Shown: positions 15,033 through 23,556, counted from the stretch's first letter. The stretch is DNA of 35,809 bases from Chloroflexota bacterium (GCA_027592645.1 JAQCKI010000008.1:1-35809); one strand, 5' to 3'. Numbers and translations: made by a program. Notes: a model not told the origin generated them from the letters alone.

Positions 15033-15227
15033 ATGGCGATGCAACGCTGCGAGTTCTGCACGGCGCACCCCTTTCAAGAGGTCGCAGTCTCACGCTGGGT
15101 CAGCGATCCGGACGACTGCGAGCGACTGACGCTCTGGTTCTGCTCCAAGCACCTGCAGCGGGTGAAGAAGGCCGGCAAGAGGGGCTTTGAGCACCGTGGG
15201 CTCTTCTACAAAGTCGGCTTCTGGTAG
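15033..15227 (+). CDS. Small CxxC/CxxH putative zinc-binding protein (64 aa)
   Basis: A 64-residue protein with Cys6-x2-Cys9 near the start and Cys37-x2-His40 later ('LWFCSKHLQRVKKAG'), plus Cys29. This looks like one zinc site joining the two halves, with a basic C-terminal tail (KKAGKRGFEHRG) that could touch nucleic acid. I do not recognise a named family. The start has the leaderless promoter geometry described above. The stop lies 31 bases before the FAD oxidase start, so read-through is possible. It has no signal peptide or membrane helix. Confidence 0.7.
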   Translation: MAMQRCEFCTAHPFQEVAVSRWVSDPDDCERLTLWFCSKHLQRVKKAGKRGFEHRGLFYKVGFW

Positions 15228-15258
15228 CGGCGCTCGAGGCTGGGACGGATCGCGGCTG

Positions 15259-16596
15259 ATGGATCTGCTCAGGTTCGTGCCCGGACGGGCGCGTGACGAT
15301 GCCCGCCCGCGATGGCGCAACTGGGCCGGGAACCAGGTCTGCGCCCCCCTGCGCTTGCATCGACCGCTCACCGAGGTGGAACTGGTTCTGATCGTCCGAA
15401 CCGCGCTGGCGGAGGGCGAACGGGTGCGCGTCGCCGGCGGCGGACGCTCCTACAGCGGCGTAGCGCTGTCGGACGGCCACCTTGTCGAGACCCACGGATA
15501 TGACGCGCTCCTGGATCTGAACGTCACACGTGGCCTGGCCACCGTACAGGCCGGCGCCAGCCTGCGCGGGCTGGAGGACGAACTCTGGCGTCGCGGCTTC
15601 GTGCTGCCACCGTGGGGCGACGCGGGCGAGGCCACGCTGGGCGGTGCGATCAGTACCGGCACGCACGCCTCCGGCCTGCACATCTCCTCGCTCGCCTCGC
15701 AGGTCACGGCGCTGCGCGTGGTGACCGGCACCGGTGACGTCATCGACTGCAGTCCGGAACGCGACCGCGAGGTGTTCGAGGCGGCGCTGACGGGCCTGGG
15801 CGCGGCCGGCATCCTCTCCACGATCACCATCCAGGTGCAGCGCGCGGCACACCTGCAGCAGCGAGAAGAGCAGATCGACATCACCGATCTGCTGGACCGT
15901 CAGCAGGCGCTTCTGCACGGCGACGACCAGATGGAGGCCGAACTGGATCTGGCCGGAGGCACCGCGCTGTTGCGGCGCTCGCGGCGTACCGATCGCGTGC
16001 CTGATCTCGGCTGGCACGACCGCCTCAACGACGAAGTCGCGACGCGCGTCGGGCGCACCTCGGTGGAGCGGGCGGGGCGGGTGGCGCCGTCCATCGCCGA
16101 CCGGCTGGGCCGCGTGCTGCCACACGAGCCGCTCACGGAACGGGTGGAGCGCGCCACGCACCTCGCGGAACGTCGCGAAGGACCTCGACGGCTGGAGATG
16201 GAGTACGTGCTGCCGCGCCAGCATGCGCGCGAAGCGATCGAGCGCGTCACCGACCTCGTGCGGCGGGGCAACTGGCAGCCCTCGCTGCCTGCGGTGCTGC
16301 GCTGGTCAGCGCCGGATACGATCCCGCTGTCCATGGGGTACCGGCGCGAGGCGGCATCGATCACCGTGCGTGCGCGGCCGTCCGAGCCGTTCCAGCCGCT
16401 GTTCGAGGCGGTGGAGACCGTGATGCGTGACTACGAAGGCCGCCCACACTGGGGCAAGGTGCACTTCCAGACGCACGAGACCCTGCGCCCGCTCTATCCC
16501 CGTTGGGACGAGTTTCAGTCGACGCGTCGGCGCCTGGATCCGCGCGGTGTCTTCGCGAACGCGTACACGGATCGCGTGCTCGGCGTGCTGCGGTGA
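15259..16596 (+). CDS. FAD-linked oxidase, sugar-lactone oxidase type
   Basis: About 445 residues. The N-terminal half is a PCMH FAD-binding domain: 'VRVAGGGRSYSGVALSDG', then 'ATLGGAISTGTHASGLHISSLASQVTALRVVTGTGDVIDCS' and 'AAGILSTITIQV'. The C-terminal half is the D-arabinono-lactone/gulono-lactone oxidase domain, ending in 'GRPHWGKVHF...YPRWDEFQSTRRRLDPRGVFANAY'. Such enzymes oxidise a sugar or sugar-lactone and pass electrons to oxygen or a carrier. I see no His in the usual covalent-FAD position by eye, but I cannot align it. ATG 15259 is preferred over 15187, which overlaps the upstream gene. Its stop overlaps the TetR gene start by four bases. Confidence 0.87.
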   Translation: MDLLRFVPGRARDDARPRWRNWAGNQVCAPLRLHRPLTEVELVLIVRTALAEGERVRVAGGGRSYSGVALSDGHLVETHGYDALLDLNVTRGLATVQAGASLRGLEDELWRRGFVLPPWGDAGEATLGGAISTGTHASGLHISSLASQVTALRVVTGTGDVIDCSPERDREVFEAALTGLGAAGILSTITIQVQRAAHLQQREEQIDITDLLDRQQALLHGDDQMEAELDLAGGTALLRRSRRTDRVPDLGWHDRLNDEVATRVGRTSVERAGRVAPSIADRLGRVLPHEPLTERVERATHLAERREGPRRLEMEYVLPRQHAREAIERVTDLVRRGNWQPSLPAVLRWSAPDTIPLSMGYRREAASITVRARPSEPFQPLFEAVETVMRDYEGRPHWGKVHFQTHETLRPLYPRWDEFQSTRRRLDPRGVFANAYTDRVLGVLR

Positions 16597-17177
16597 CATC
16601 GTCGCCGGCGCGCGGCGACGAGGGCGTCCGCGACGCTGTCCTCCGCGCCGCCATGCGCCTCATTGGTGATCACGGCATGGACGGCATGACGATGCGCCAG
16701 GTCGCCGCCGCCGCTGGTGTCAGCACGGGCACCGTGAACTACCACTTCAGGAACAAACGCGGCCTGATCCTGGCGGCGATGGACACGGCGGGCATCTCCC
16801 CGACGGTGAGCAGCACCTCCAGCGCGCTCGGCCGGATCGAGGCGCTGCTCGCCACGTTCGTGCTGGAAGACGAGCCCCGGCGCGCGTGGTGGCGGTTCTG
16901 GGTGGAGGCCACCGCGCAGGCCGCGCGCGACCCCGCGCTGCGCGCACGCCAGCACGCACAGTTGGAAGCGCAACGGCGCGAGGTGGAAGAACTGGTCACG
17001 CTGGGCATCCGTGCCGGCGAGTTGCGTCCGGAACTGGATGCGGCGCTGCTCGCCGAGCCGTTGCTGGCACTGGCACACGGGCTGGTGCTGTTGCAGGTGA
17101 CGGTGCCCGAGGCGGCGACGGTGCAACGTGCGGCGGACGCACTCGCCGGCTCGCTTCGGGAACTCGCAGCGCGCTGA
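16593..17177 (+). CDS. TetR-family transcriptional regulator
   Basis: A 194-residue regulator. The N-terminal helix-turn-helix is clear: 'TMRQVAAAAGVSTGTVNYHFRNKRGLI' at residues 33-59. The effector domain is mostly helical with a BetI-like look ('RRAWWRFWVEATAQAARDPALRARQ...LAHGLVLL'). The GTG start at 16593 overlaps the oxidase stop as GTGA, so the two are translationally coupled, and the regulator may control this operon. The longer in-frame start at 16503 falls inside the oxidase and encodes noise. The ligand and operator are unknown. Confidence 0.9.
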   Translation: MTSSPARGDEGVRDAVLRAAMRLIGDHGMDGMTMRQVAAAAGVSTGTVNYHFRNKRGLILAAMDTAGISPTVSSTSSALGRIEALLATFVLEDEPRRAWWRFWVEATAQAARDPALRARQHAQLEAQRREVEELVTLGIRAGELRPELDAALLAEPLLALAHGLVLLQVTVPEAATVQRAADALAGSLRELAAR

Positions 17178-17200
17178 CCGTCACGGCACAACACCCGAGG

Positions 17201-17617
17201 TCAGTCCGAGGGCATACCGTCTGACCACTTGACGCCCACCACGCTGGCGTGGCGATGCATCAGGCGCCAGTCGCCCTCCTCCAGCACGAAGACGTTGGTG
17301 ACCGCGAGCGGCGCGCCACCGGCCAGTTCCCGGCAGGTGAGCACTGCAACCTCGCCCGCAAGGTGGACCTCGGCGGCACCGACGACCAGCCGGGGCTGGC
17401 GCGGGCTGCGCAGGATCATGCGGAACGAATCCATCACCTGCGTGCGGGTGCTGACCGGGTGCCAGTTCGGATGGACGCACGAGACCGCGTGGCCGTTCGC
17501 CCACAGCGCGTCGATCGCGTCCGCGTCCTGCGCGTTGAATGCGCCGTAGAACGCAGCGTTGGCCGCCAGCACCCGTTCCACCTCGCGCGTGTCGTCACGC
17601 GTCGCGTCGTCGGACAT
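17201..17617 (-). CDS. SnoaL/NTF2-like fold protein
   Basis: A 138-residue cone-shaped-fold protein of the SnoaL_3/DUF4440-like group. The opening 'EVERVLAANAAFYGAFNAQDADAIDALWANGHAVSCVHPNWHP' and the later 'VTNVFVLEEGDWRLMHRHAS' are diagnostic of this group. Its role may be catalytic (isomerase, hydrolase) or simply ligand binding; nothing in the sequence decides. It is convergent with the TetR gene. A 'GAGGGGACGG' stretch just before ATG 17617 can serve as the ribosome site. The next gene on the same strand (flavin reductase) ends 42 bases upstream, so the two could be co-transcribed. Confidence 0.85.
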   Translation of the reverse strand: MSDDATRDDTREVERVLAANAAFYGAFNAQDADAIDALWANGHAVSCVHPNWHPVSTRTQVMDSFRMILRSPRQPRLVVGAAEVHLAGEVAVLTCRELAGGAPLAVTNVFVLEEGDWRLMHRHASVVGVKWSDGMPSD

Positions 17618-17658
17618 CCGTCCCCTCGCTACCTATCGCGGCCCGCCGCCAGCCGTTG

Positions 17659-18207
17659 CTAGCCGGAGTAGCTCCAGCCGGTGTACGTGGAGGTCAGCGG
17701 CTCGCCGCTGTGCTGCACCTCGCCGTACAGGACGCGCCCGAAGACCAGCACATGATCGCCGACCTCCTCGATGCGCTCGGACTGGCACTCCAGGAACGCG
17801 AGCGCATCGTCCAGGATCGGGCAGCCCGGAGCGCGCTCGGAGGGATGGGTGTCAATCCCGGCGAGTTTGTCCACGGGCGCGGCGGGGGTGCCGGCGCGGC
17901 CTTGCACCTTCGCCGGGTTGGAGGGCTGTACGAACTTCGCCGCCAGCGCCATGCCGTTCCCCTCCTGGTTCAGGAGGTTCACCGTGAAGTAGCCGTGTGC
18001 ACGGATCCGGCCCAGCGAGGACGAGTCGCGCTCGAACGCCACCACGACCATGCGGGGCGAGAAGGAGACCTGCATCACCCAGTCCGCGATCATGCCGTTC
18101 GCCCGGCCGTCCGCGGCGGTGCCGATGACATAGATGCCATAAGGCATCTCGTGCATGGCTTCCTTGATGATGTCGTCTTCGGTGCGCTGGATGCGATGGC
18201 CGACCAC
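17659..18207 (-). CDS. Flavin reductase-like domain protein
   Basis: A 182-residue protein of the flavin reductase-like (split-barrel FMN-binding) family. The core is 'MPYGIYVIGTAADGRANGMIADWVMQVSFSPRMVVVAFERDSSSLGRIRAHGYFTVNLLNQE', followed by 'CPILDDALAFLECQ' and 'GDHVLVFGRVL'. Members reduce free FMN or FAD with NAD(P)H, often supplying a partner monooxygenase. GTG 18207 has a GAGGAG about 5 bases upstream. Facing it, 83 bases away, is a luciferase-like monooxygenase gene, so a two-component flavin system is a reasonable inference. A diflavin or rubredoxin partner is not seen. Confidence 0.88.
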   Translation of the reverse strand: MVGHRIQRTEDDIIKEAMHEMPYGIYVIGTAADGRANGMIADWVMQVSFSPRMVVVAFERDSSSLGRIRAHGYFTVNLLNQEGNGMALAAKFVQPSNPAKVQGRAGTPAAPVDKLAGIDTHPSERAPGCPILDDALAFLECQSERIEEVGDHVLVFGRVLYGEVQHSGEPLTSTYTGWSYSG

Positions 18208-18234
18208 GGCGTCTCCTCTTCATTCCCGGTGCGA

Positions 18235-18285
18235 TTGAGGATACCCGCCCCGCGCGACGGGGTAGAATCGTGGGGCTTCAGGAGG
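18235..18285. promoter_or_regulatory. Divergent promoter region between flavin reductase and LLM gene
   Basis: For the plus-strand gene, TAGAAT (18263-18268) is a good -10 box and AGGAGG (18280-18285) a strong ribosome site five bases before GTG 18291. A TTGAGG at 18235 is 22 bases from the -10, too far for a standard promoter. For the minus-strand gene, TATCCT (18243-18238) lies 30 bases before its start. The two promoters nearly overlap, which allows joint control. Confidence 0.5.
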
Positions 18286-18290
18286 CCCGC

Positions 18291-19313
18291 GTGGTGCAGT
18301 TGAGCGTCCTTGACCAGTCGCCGATCCGCGAAGGCGGGACGGCGGCGCAGGCGTTGCGGGAGACCGTGATGCTGGCGCAGGCCGTCGAGCGCCTCGGCTA
18401 CGACCGCTTCTGGTTGGCGGAGCACCACGGCAGCGGCGGCCTGGCCTCCGCGGCACCCGAGATCGTGATCGCGCACGTCGCCGAGGCGACCGAGCGCATC
18501 CGCGTAGGATCCGGCGGCGTGATGCTCTCGCACTACTCGAGCCTGAAGGTCGCGGAGCAGTTCCGCACACTGGAGGCGTTCCACCCCGGCCGCATCGACC
18601 TCGGTGTCGGGCGCGCGCCAGGCGGGTCGCAACTCGCGTCGGCGGCGCTGGCGCACGGGCCGGGGGCGCTCACGCTCGATCAGTACCCGGAGCAGGTGCG
18701 GGATCTCGTGCTCTACCTGGCGGACGGGCTGCCGGAGGATCACCGGTTCCACGGGATGCAGGCGACACCCATCGTCGAGGGCGTCCCGCAGGTCTGGTGC
18801 CTGGGGTCGTCGCTGGACAGCGCCCTGATCGCAGCAGAGGTCGGCCTGCCGTTCTCCTTCGCACAGTTCATCAACCCGGAGGCGGGGCCGCGTGCGGTGA
18901 AGTTGTACCGCGAACGATTCCGTCCGTCCGTATGGTGCCCGGAGCCGCGCATCTCGGTGGGTATCTCCGCACTCGCCGCCCCCACCGAGGAGGAGGCGAT
19001 CCGCCTGTCGTGGAGCCGCTACTGCTGGCGCTTCCGCCGCGGCGGCATCCCCTCGGTCGAGACCGCGCTCGCCTTCAAGTACAGCGATCCCGAACTCGCC
19101 TACGTGGAGTACTCCCGCCCGAAGGCGGCCATCGGCACGCCGGACCAGGTGAAGGCGAAGGTGGAGGCCGTCGCTGAGGAGATGACCGCGGACGAGGTGA
19201 TGCTGCTGACGATCACCTACGACTTCGCGGATCGGATCCGCTCCTACGAACTGATCGCGGAAGCGTTCGGCCTGACATCGGTGGCCGAGAACGCGGCAGC
19301 AGGGCGTGGCTGA
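18291..19313 (+). CDS. Luciferase-like (LLM class) flavin-dependent oxidoreductase
   Basis: About 340 residues with a TIM-barrel bacterial luciferase fold. The start 'VVQLSVLDQSPIREGGTAAQALRETV' and 'RLGYDRFWLAEHHGSGGLASAAPEIVIAHVAEATERIRVGSGGVML' are characteristic of the MsnO8-like LLM subfamily, followed by 'FHPGRIDLGVGRAPGG'. It would use reduced flavin and oxygen to oxidise an unknown substrate. AGGAGG sits five bases before GTG 18291 (or eight before GTG 18294); the ATG at 18270 would put that ribosome site inside the gene and is rejected. Its end overlaps the next gene by eight bases. The divergent flavin reductase could supply reduced flavin. Confidence 0.88.
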   Translation: MVQLSVLDQSPIREGGTAAQALRETVMLAQAVERLGYDRFWLAEHHGSGGLASAAPEIVIAHVAEATERIRVGSGGVMLSHYSSLKVAEQFRTLEAFHPGRIDLGVGRAPGGSQLASAALAHGPGALTLDQYPEQVRDLVLYLADGLPEDHRFHGMQATPIVEGVPQVWCLGSSLDSALIAAEVGLPFSFAQFINPEAGPRAVKLYRERFRPSVWCPEPRISVGISALAAPTEEEAIRLSWSRYCWRFRRGGIPSVETALAFKYSDPELAYVEYSRPKAAIGTPDQVKAKVEAVAEEMTADEVMLLTITYDFADRIRSYELIAEAFGLTSVAENAAAGRG

Positions 19314-19689
19314 GCCACCGCCCACCCACACCCCGCCACCTGAGGCGGACGGCGCCGGCCCGGCGGCATGGCTTGCGGTCGGCCTCGGTGCAGTCACCGG
19401 CGGGATCGTGGGACTCGTCTTCGTCGCGTGGTTGTGGATGCTCGCGTCCGCCGGTGGCCTCACCCTCGATGGCAACGGCCTGCTGGCGGCGGCGGGCTGG
19501 GGCGGCATCTTCTGGGTCGCGCTGACCGTCGGGCTGCTCGGTGGATTCGTGCTCGCTTACCGCGCGTGGCACGTGGCCTCTGCGCTGGCCGCGCGACGCG
19601 CCGATGCGCGCGCCCGACGCGAGGCCGTGGAGGCGGCGGAGGCATTGCTCCGGGGCGTCCCGGCCGAGCGGGATGACCTGCACCGCTAG
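19306..19689 (+). CDS. Small two-helix membrane protein, unrecognised
   Basis: A 127-residue protein with a Pro-rich N-terminus, two hydrophobic helices (about residues 21-48 and 60-86) and an Arg/Ala/Glu-rich helical tail that should lie in the cytoplasm. I do not recognise a family. The GTG start overlaps the monooxygenase stop by eight bases, so translation is probably coupled. Nothing suggests a catalytic site. It may be a membrane adaptor, but that is guesswork. Confidence 0.6.
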   Translation: MAEPPPTHTPPPEADGAGPAAWLAVGLGAVTGGIVGLVFVAWLWMLASAGGLTLDGNGLLAAAGWGGIFWVALTVGLLGGFVLAYRAWHVASALAARRADARARREAVEAAEALLRGVPAERDDLHR

Positions 19690-19774
19690 CAGACAGCGCT
19701 CCAAGTTCCTCGATTGGCCCGTGTCCGCGCCTCGATGAGGCCGTACGTTGACGCCTGCACGAAGGAGGCGAGAC

Positions 19775-20638
19775 GTGGACGTGGTGCGCTTCAAGCAGGT
19801 GGACGTGTTCACGACGCGTCCTTTCCTGGGGAACCCAGTGGCGGTGATCCTGCACGCGGACGGCCTCTCCGATGCGGAGATGGCCGCGATCGCGCGGTGG
19901 ACCAACCTCTCGGAAACGACATTTGTCCTGCCCTCCGACCGTGCGGACTACCGCCTCCGCATCTTCACGCCGGGCAGCGAACTCCCCTTCGCCGGCCACC
20001 CCACGGTGGGTTCCGCGCATGCAGTGATCGAGGCGGGACTGGTGACGCCCGTCGAAGGCGCGCTGACGCAGGAGTGCATCGCCGGGGTGATCCCGCTGCG
20101 CGTGGATGCGGACGGCCGCATCGTCGCGCGCGTCCCCGCGCCGAAGGTGCTCCGGGACGACTCGGTGACTGCGGAGCAGGCGACGCGGTGGCTCAACGCG
20201 GAGGTCACCACGCCGGCGGTGCCGGTGAACGTGGGGCCCACGTGGCTCGTGGCACAGGTGAGCAGCGTCGAGGCGCTCGGTGCGGCACGGCCTGACCTCG
20301 GCGCGATCGCATCGATGAGCATCGAACGGGGCCTCTCGGGCATCACCGCGTTCGCGATCGATCCCACCGCCGGTGCTGAGGCGCGGCTGCACGTGCGCTC
20401 GTTCGCGCCGGCCGATGGCATCGCCGAAGACCCGGTGTGCGGATCAGGCAACGCGGCCGTAGGGGCCTACCTCGGCGCGACCGGGCTGCTCTCGCAGACC
20501 GGCCGCTCGTACGTGGCGGCGCAGGGCATGGCGATGGGCCGCGACGGCCGCGTCGATGTGGCCGTGCACGGCCCGGATCACGTGGAGATCGGTGGCCACG
20601 CCGTGACCGTACTCGACGGCACGATCCGGCTGCGATAG
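19775..20638 (+). CDS. PhzF-family isomerase
   Basis: A 287-residue protein of the PhzF (phenazine biosynthesis-like, diaminopimelate epimerase fold) family. The catalytic Glu is Glu47 in 'RWTNLSETTFVLP', and the substrate pocket signature is 'FTPGSELPFAGHPTVGSAHAV'. The late 'DPVCGSGNAAVGAYL' loop is also typical. Most members outside phenazine clusters have no known substrate, and no phenazine genes occur here. The start is GTG 19775, with AAGGAGG (19762-19768) six bases upstream; the ATG at 19748 would swallow that site. A TACGTT at 19744 may be the -10 box. Confidence 0.9.
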   Translation: MDVVRFKQVDVFTTRPFLGNPVAVILHADGLSDAEMAAIARWTNLSETTFVLPSDRADYRLRIFTPGSELPFAGHPTVGSAHAVIEAGLVTPVEGALTQECIAGVIPLRVDADGRIVARVPAPKVLRDDSVTAEQATRWLNAEVTTPAVPVNVGPTWLVAQVSSVEALGAARPDLGAIASMSIERGLSGITAFAIDPTAGAEARLHVRSFAPADGIAEDPVCGSGNAAVGAYLGATGLLSQTGRSYVAAQGMAMGRDGRVDVAVHGPDHVEIGGHAVTVLDGTIRLR

Positions 20639-20651
20639 CCGCGCGCGCGCC

Positions 20652-21704
20652 CTACTGCAGCGCGGCCTCGATCGCGGCGGATAGTTCGTCGACGTCCGTG
20701 ATGCCCTCGAGCTTGGCGGAGACCAGGCCGGCGCTGTCGAGCACGAAGATCACCGGCTCCACTTTCAACTGCCACTCCAGCGTGGCCGGCACCGGCTCCA
20801 GCACGCCCTCATTCCGCGCGCGTTCCAGGTTGAACGGCTCGATGTGCAGGAAGTTCACGCGGTCGCCGTAGCGCTCGAATGCGGGCGTCACGACGAGTTC
20901 CAACACCGGGCCGCAGAAGCGCGTCTGGCAGAAGGCCGGCGTCACAAACGCGACGACCGAAGGGCGGCCGCTGGCGACAGCCTCTTCGACCGTCATCTCC
21001 AGCAGCGCAGCGTTGGGGGCGATAGCGCTGCTGATCTCGTCGAGGTCGGAGACATCGCGCGCGGTCGCCTGGCGGCTCGGTGGTACCGGGTCGCCGATGG
21101 CCGGCTCCGGCGTGTGCTCCTGCACGAAGATGCGGCGCTGCATCCGCTCGTAGGTGACGCCATCGACGGTGGCGGTGATCTCCAGACCCCACCAGCCCAT
21201 CGTGTCCAGTTCCACGTTGCCGGCGAAGACCGTGGTCAGCGCGTCCTCGTGGGCCGCGACCGCAGGCGCAACCGCCACCGGCGCGACCGAGGCGGCGCGG
21301 CGCGAGTCACCGGCAGAGGCCGGCCAGAAGTACGTCTGGTGGTCATCGTGGAGATCCAGCGTGCGCGCCGTCAGCACAACTTCAGCCGCGAGGTCGGCGG
21401 TGACGGGGTCCGTGTTCGGGTCGGCGGCCAGGCGGTAGACGCGGAGGCTCACATCCCCCGCGCCGACCAGCGTCTGGTCGGGCTTGAACAGCGCGAGCGA
21501 GAGGCGGTTCGGCCCGACGCCAAAGCCAGAGGTCACGACCTCCGGCTGGAACGGCGTCGCCGCCGTGGACTGCTGGATCGTCTGAGCATCCCACCGCAGC
21601 GCGGTCCCGCCACCGGACGGGGCCGCATCGTCACCCCCGCACGCGGCGAGGAAGAGCGCCAGGCCACCGACAGCGGTGAGCAGCATGAGACGGGCGACGT
21701 TCAC
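20652..21704 (-). CDS. Lipoprotein with C-terminal thioredoxin-like domain
   Basis: A 350-residue lipoprotein. The lipobox is FLAAC (Cys22) after a short helix. Residues about 40-210 form a beta-rich domain ('GVGPNRLSLALFKPDQTLVGAGDVSLRVYRL', 'GWWGLEITATVDG'), similar to extracellular Ig-like or CopC-type domains, though I cannot name it. Residues about 230-350 look like a thioredoxin fold: 'RPSVVAFVTPAFCQTRFCGPVLELVVTPAFERYGDRVNFLHIEP' with a CxxxxC pair instead of CxxC, and 'PVIFVLDSAGLVSAKLEGITDVDELSAAI'. The start GTG 21704 has GGAGG six bases upstream. It may act in extracytoplasmic redox or metal handling. The unusual cysteine spacing makes classical disulfide exchange less certain. Confidence 0.82.
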   Translation of the reverse strand: MNVARLMLLTAVGGLALFLAACGGDDAAPSGGGTALRWDAQTIQQSTAATPFQPEVVTSGFGVGPNRLSLALFKPDQTLVGAGDVSLRVYRLAADPNTDPVTADLAAEVVLTARTLDLHDDHQTYFWPASAGDSRRAASVAPVAVAPAVAAHEDALTTVFAGNVELDTMGWWGLEITATVDGVTYERMQRRIFVQEHTPEPAIGDPVPPSRQATARDVSDLDEISSAIAPNAALLEMTVEEAVASGRPSVVAFVTPAFCQTRFCGPVLELVVTPAFERYGDRVNFLHIEPFNLERARNEGVLEPVPATLEWQLKVEPVIFVLDSAGLVSAKLEGITDVDELSAAIEAALQ

Positions 21705-21783
21705 GTGGAACCTCCGAACACGGATGGGAGTGCCCATCGAGCATCGGACGCCGCCGCGCGAGGGGCAACCCGCGCACACCGGC

Positions 21784-22581
21784 TCAGGCGAGGCCCTGCC
21801 AGTACCGCCGCCCCTCGGTGCGGACGATTCGACCGAAGCCGGGCGCACGCAGGTGCGCGGCGCCGATCAGCGCGCCCTCCGCCTCCAGTCGGTCGAGGAT
21901 CGCGTGTCGCGTCCGACGGGCGACGTCCTGGTCGCTGTCGAACGTGCTGGACCAGTCCGGCTGCTCCACGTCGATCGTGGTCAGGACGACGTCACCGAGG
22001 ATGAAGCCACGTTCGCCATCGGACGCGACGGCTACGCTCAGGTGACCGGGCGTGTGACCCGGGGTGTGCACGGTGGTCAGCGACGGCGAGATCGAGAAGC
22101 CGTCGCCGACGAGTTCCATCCGCTTCATCAGGTTCAACGGGGCAATGTCGCGCGTGAACGAGGCCGCCGGCTGCGCCCGGGAGGTCTGCTCGTCCCAGTC
22201 GCCTTGCGGCACCAGGTAGCGCGCACGGGTGAACAGCGGCTCACTGGTGGCACGATCCATGTTCCAGCCGGTGTGGTCGCCGTGGAGGTGCGTGAAGATC
22301 ACCTCGTCGATCTCCTCGGGCCGGACGCCAGCCTCGCGCAGTTCGTCCAGGAGTACCCCACCCGACTCCGGGCCCAGGCCGGTATCGACCAGCACGGTGC
22401 GGCCATCGGCACGGAGCAGGAAGCAGAGACAATCCATGCCGATGTCGCCGTTCGCCTCCAGGCGATCTCGATACGCCTCGATGCCGGCACCGGCACCAGG
22501 CCAGACGCGGGCCGGATCGAAGCCGAAATACACATCGAAGAGTGACACGATCTCCACGTTCCCAACACGGGCGCGTCGCAT
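21784..22581 (-). CDS. MBL-fold metallo-hydrolase
   Basis: A 265-residue metallo-beta-lactamase-fold protein. The metal motif HxHxDH is complete (His98, His100, Asp102, His103 in THLHGDHTGW). Further ligands lie in 'VHTPGHTPGHLSV' and 'GDVVLTTIDVEQPDW', and a late His lies in 'IGAAHLRAPGFGRI'. The layout resembles lactonase-like MBL enzymes (AHL lactonase/GumP group), but the substrate is not decidable. ATG 22581 is preferred over 22596 because GAAGGAGGAGG lies right before it. The preceding minus-strand EamA gene ends about 70 bases upstream. Confidence 0.88.
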   Translation of the reverse strand: MRRARVGNVEIVSLFDVYFGFDPARVWPGAGAGIEAYRDRLEANGDIGMDCLCFLLRADGRTVLVDTGLGPESGGVLLDELREAGVRPEEIDEVIFTHLHGDHTGWNMDRATSEPLFTRARYLVPQGDWDEQTSRAQPAASFTRDIAPLNLMKRMELVGDGFSISPSLTTVHTPGHTPGHLSVAVASDGERGFILGDVVLTTIDVEQPDWSSTFDSDQDVARRTRHAILDRLEAEGALIGAAHLRAPGFGRIVRTEGRRYWQGLA

Positions 22582-22653
22582 GGCCTCCTCCTTCACGGGC
22601 GCGGGTGAGCCGGTCGCGACGATACCAGAGCGGCGCTGATCGGCGCGCTGGCG

Positions 22654-23547
22654 TTACGCCTCGATCGGCACAGGGCGTGGGCGGCGGTTCGCGAGCAGCA
22701 TGCCGCCGAGGATCAACGCCAGGCCCGGGATCAGCACGAGTTCGAGGCGCTCCTGTAGCACCATCCAGCCCCAGCCGATCGCCGCGACGGGCGCGAGGTA
22801 CGTGACGAGCGCGACCTGGGTCGCCTCGACGTTCTTCAGCAGCCAGAAGTAGATCATGATCGCCACGCCCTGCCCGAGGAACGCGAGCGCCGCACTGGCG
22901 ATCAGGACGCGCCCGCCGAGGCTGGCGAAATCCGGCACCTCCGCGTTGAAGATGACGTAGGGGGTGAGCAGGAGGAACGCGATCGCGTTCTGCGAGCCCG
23001 CGAGCAGGATCGAATCTGCGCCCAGCAACCGGCGGCGCGTGATGATCGCGCCGCACGCGTAGCCGAACGCGGCGAGCAGCACGGCGAGTTGCCCCTGCGT
23101 GCTCGCCGAACGGATATCGAGCCCGTCGGCGCCGATGATCACCGCCAGCCCGATGAATCCCAGCAGTACGCCCAGCAGGCGACTCGCCGTCATCCGCTCG
23201 GCCGGCAGGAACGCGACCGTGAGGATCGCCGCCCAGATCGGCGTTGCGCCGTTCAGGATCGCGGCGAGGTTCGAGGGAATCGATTGCTCCGCCCAGGGGA
23301 ACAGCACCATCGGAATCGCGCTCGCCACGATGGCGATCGCGGTCACATCACGCCAGTGGCTGAACGAGCGCGGGATGCTGGGACGTCGGGCCGCCGCCAC
23401 GGTGCAGATCAGCAACGCGCCGCCGCCAAGTCGTGTCCATCCGACGGCGACCGGCGTCATGCCTTCCAGCATGATCTTGATCAGCATGAACGATGCGCCC
23501 CAGATCAGGGCGATCAGCACCAGTGCGCCGAGGTGCAGTGGGCGCAT
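22654..23547 (-). CDS. EamA/DMT-family transporter (second copy)
   Basis: A 297-residue protein with ten predicted helices in two EamA repeats. The first has 'LGALVLIALIWGASFMLIKIMLEGMTPVAVGWTRLGGGALLI', the second 'LGQGVAIMIYFWLLKNVEATQVALVTYLAPVAAIGWGWMVLQERLE'. The conserved Glu in 'LQERLE' is at the expected place. It is a different subgroup from the EamA gene at 10244. It starts 10 bases after the YdhR-like gene stop, so the two are likely one transcript. Substrate unknown. Confidence 0.9.
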   Translation of the reverse strand: MRPLHLGALVLIALIWGASFMLIKIMLEGMTPVAVGWTRLGGGALLICTVAAARRPSIPRSFSHWRDVTAIAIVASAIPMVLFPWAEQSIPSNLAAILNGATPIWAAILTVAFLPAERMTASRLLGVLLGFIGLAVIIGADGLDIRSASTQGQLAVLLAAFGYACGAIITRRRLLGADSILLAGSQNAIAFLLLTPYVIFNAEVPDFASLGGRVLIASAALAFLGQGVAIMIYFWLLKNVEATQVALVTYLAPVAAIGWGWMVLQERLELVLIPGLALILGGMLLANRRPRPVPIEA

Positions 23548-23556
23548 CGTCGACTG

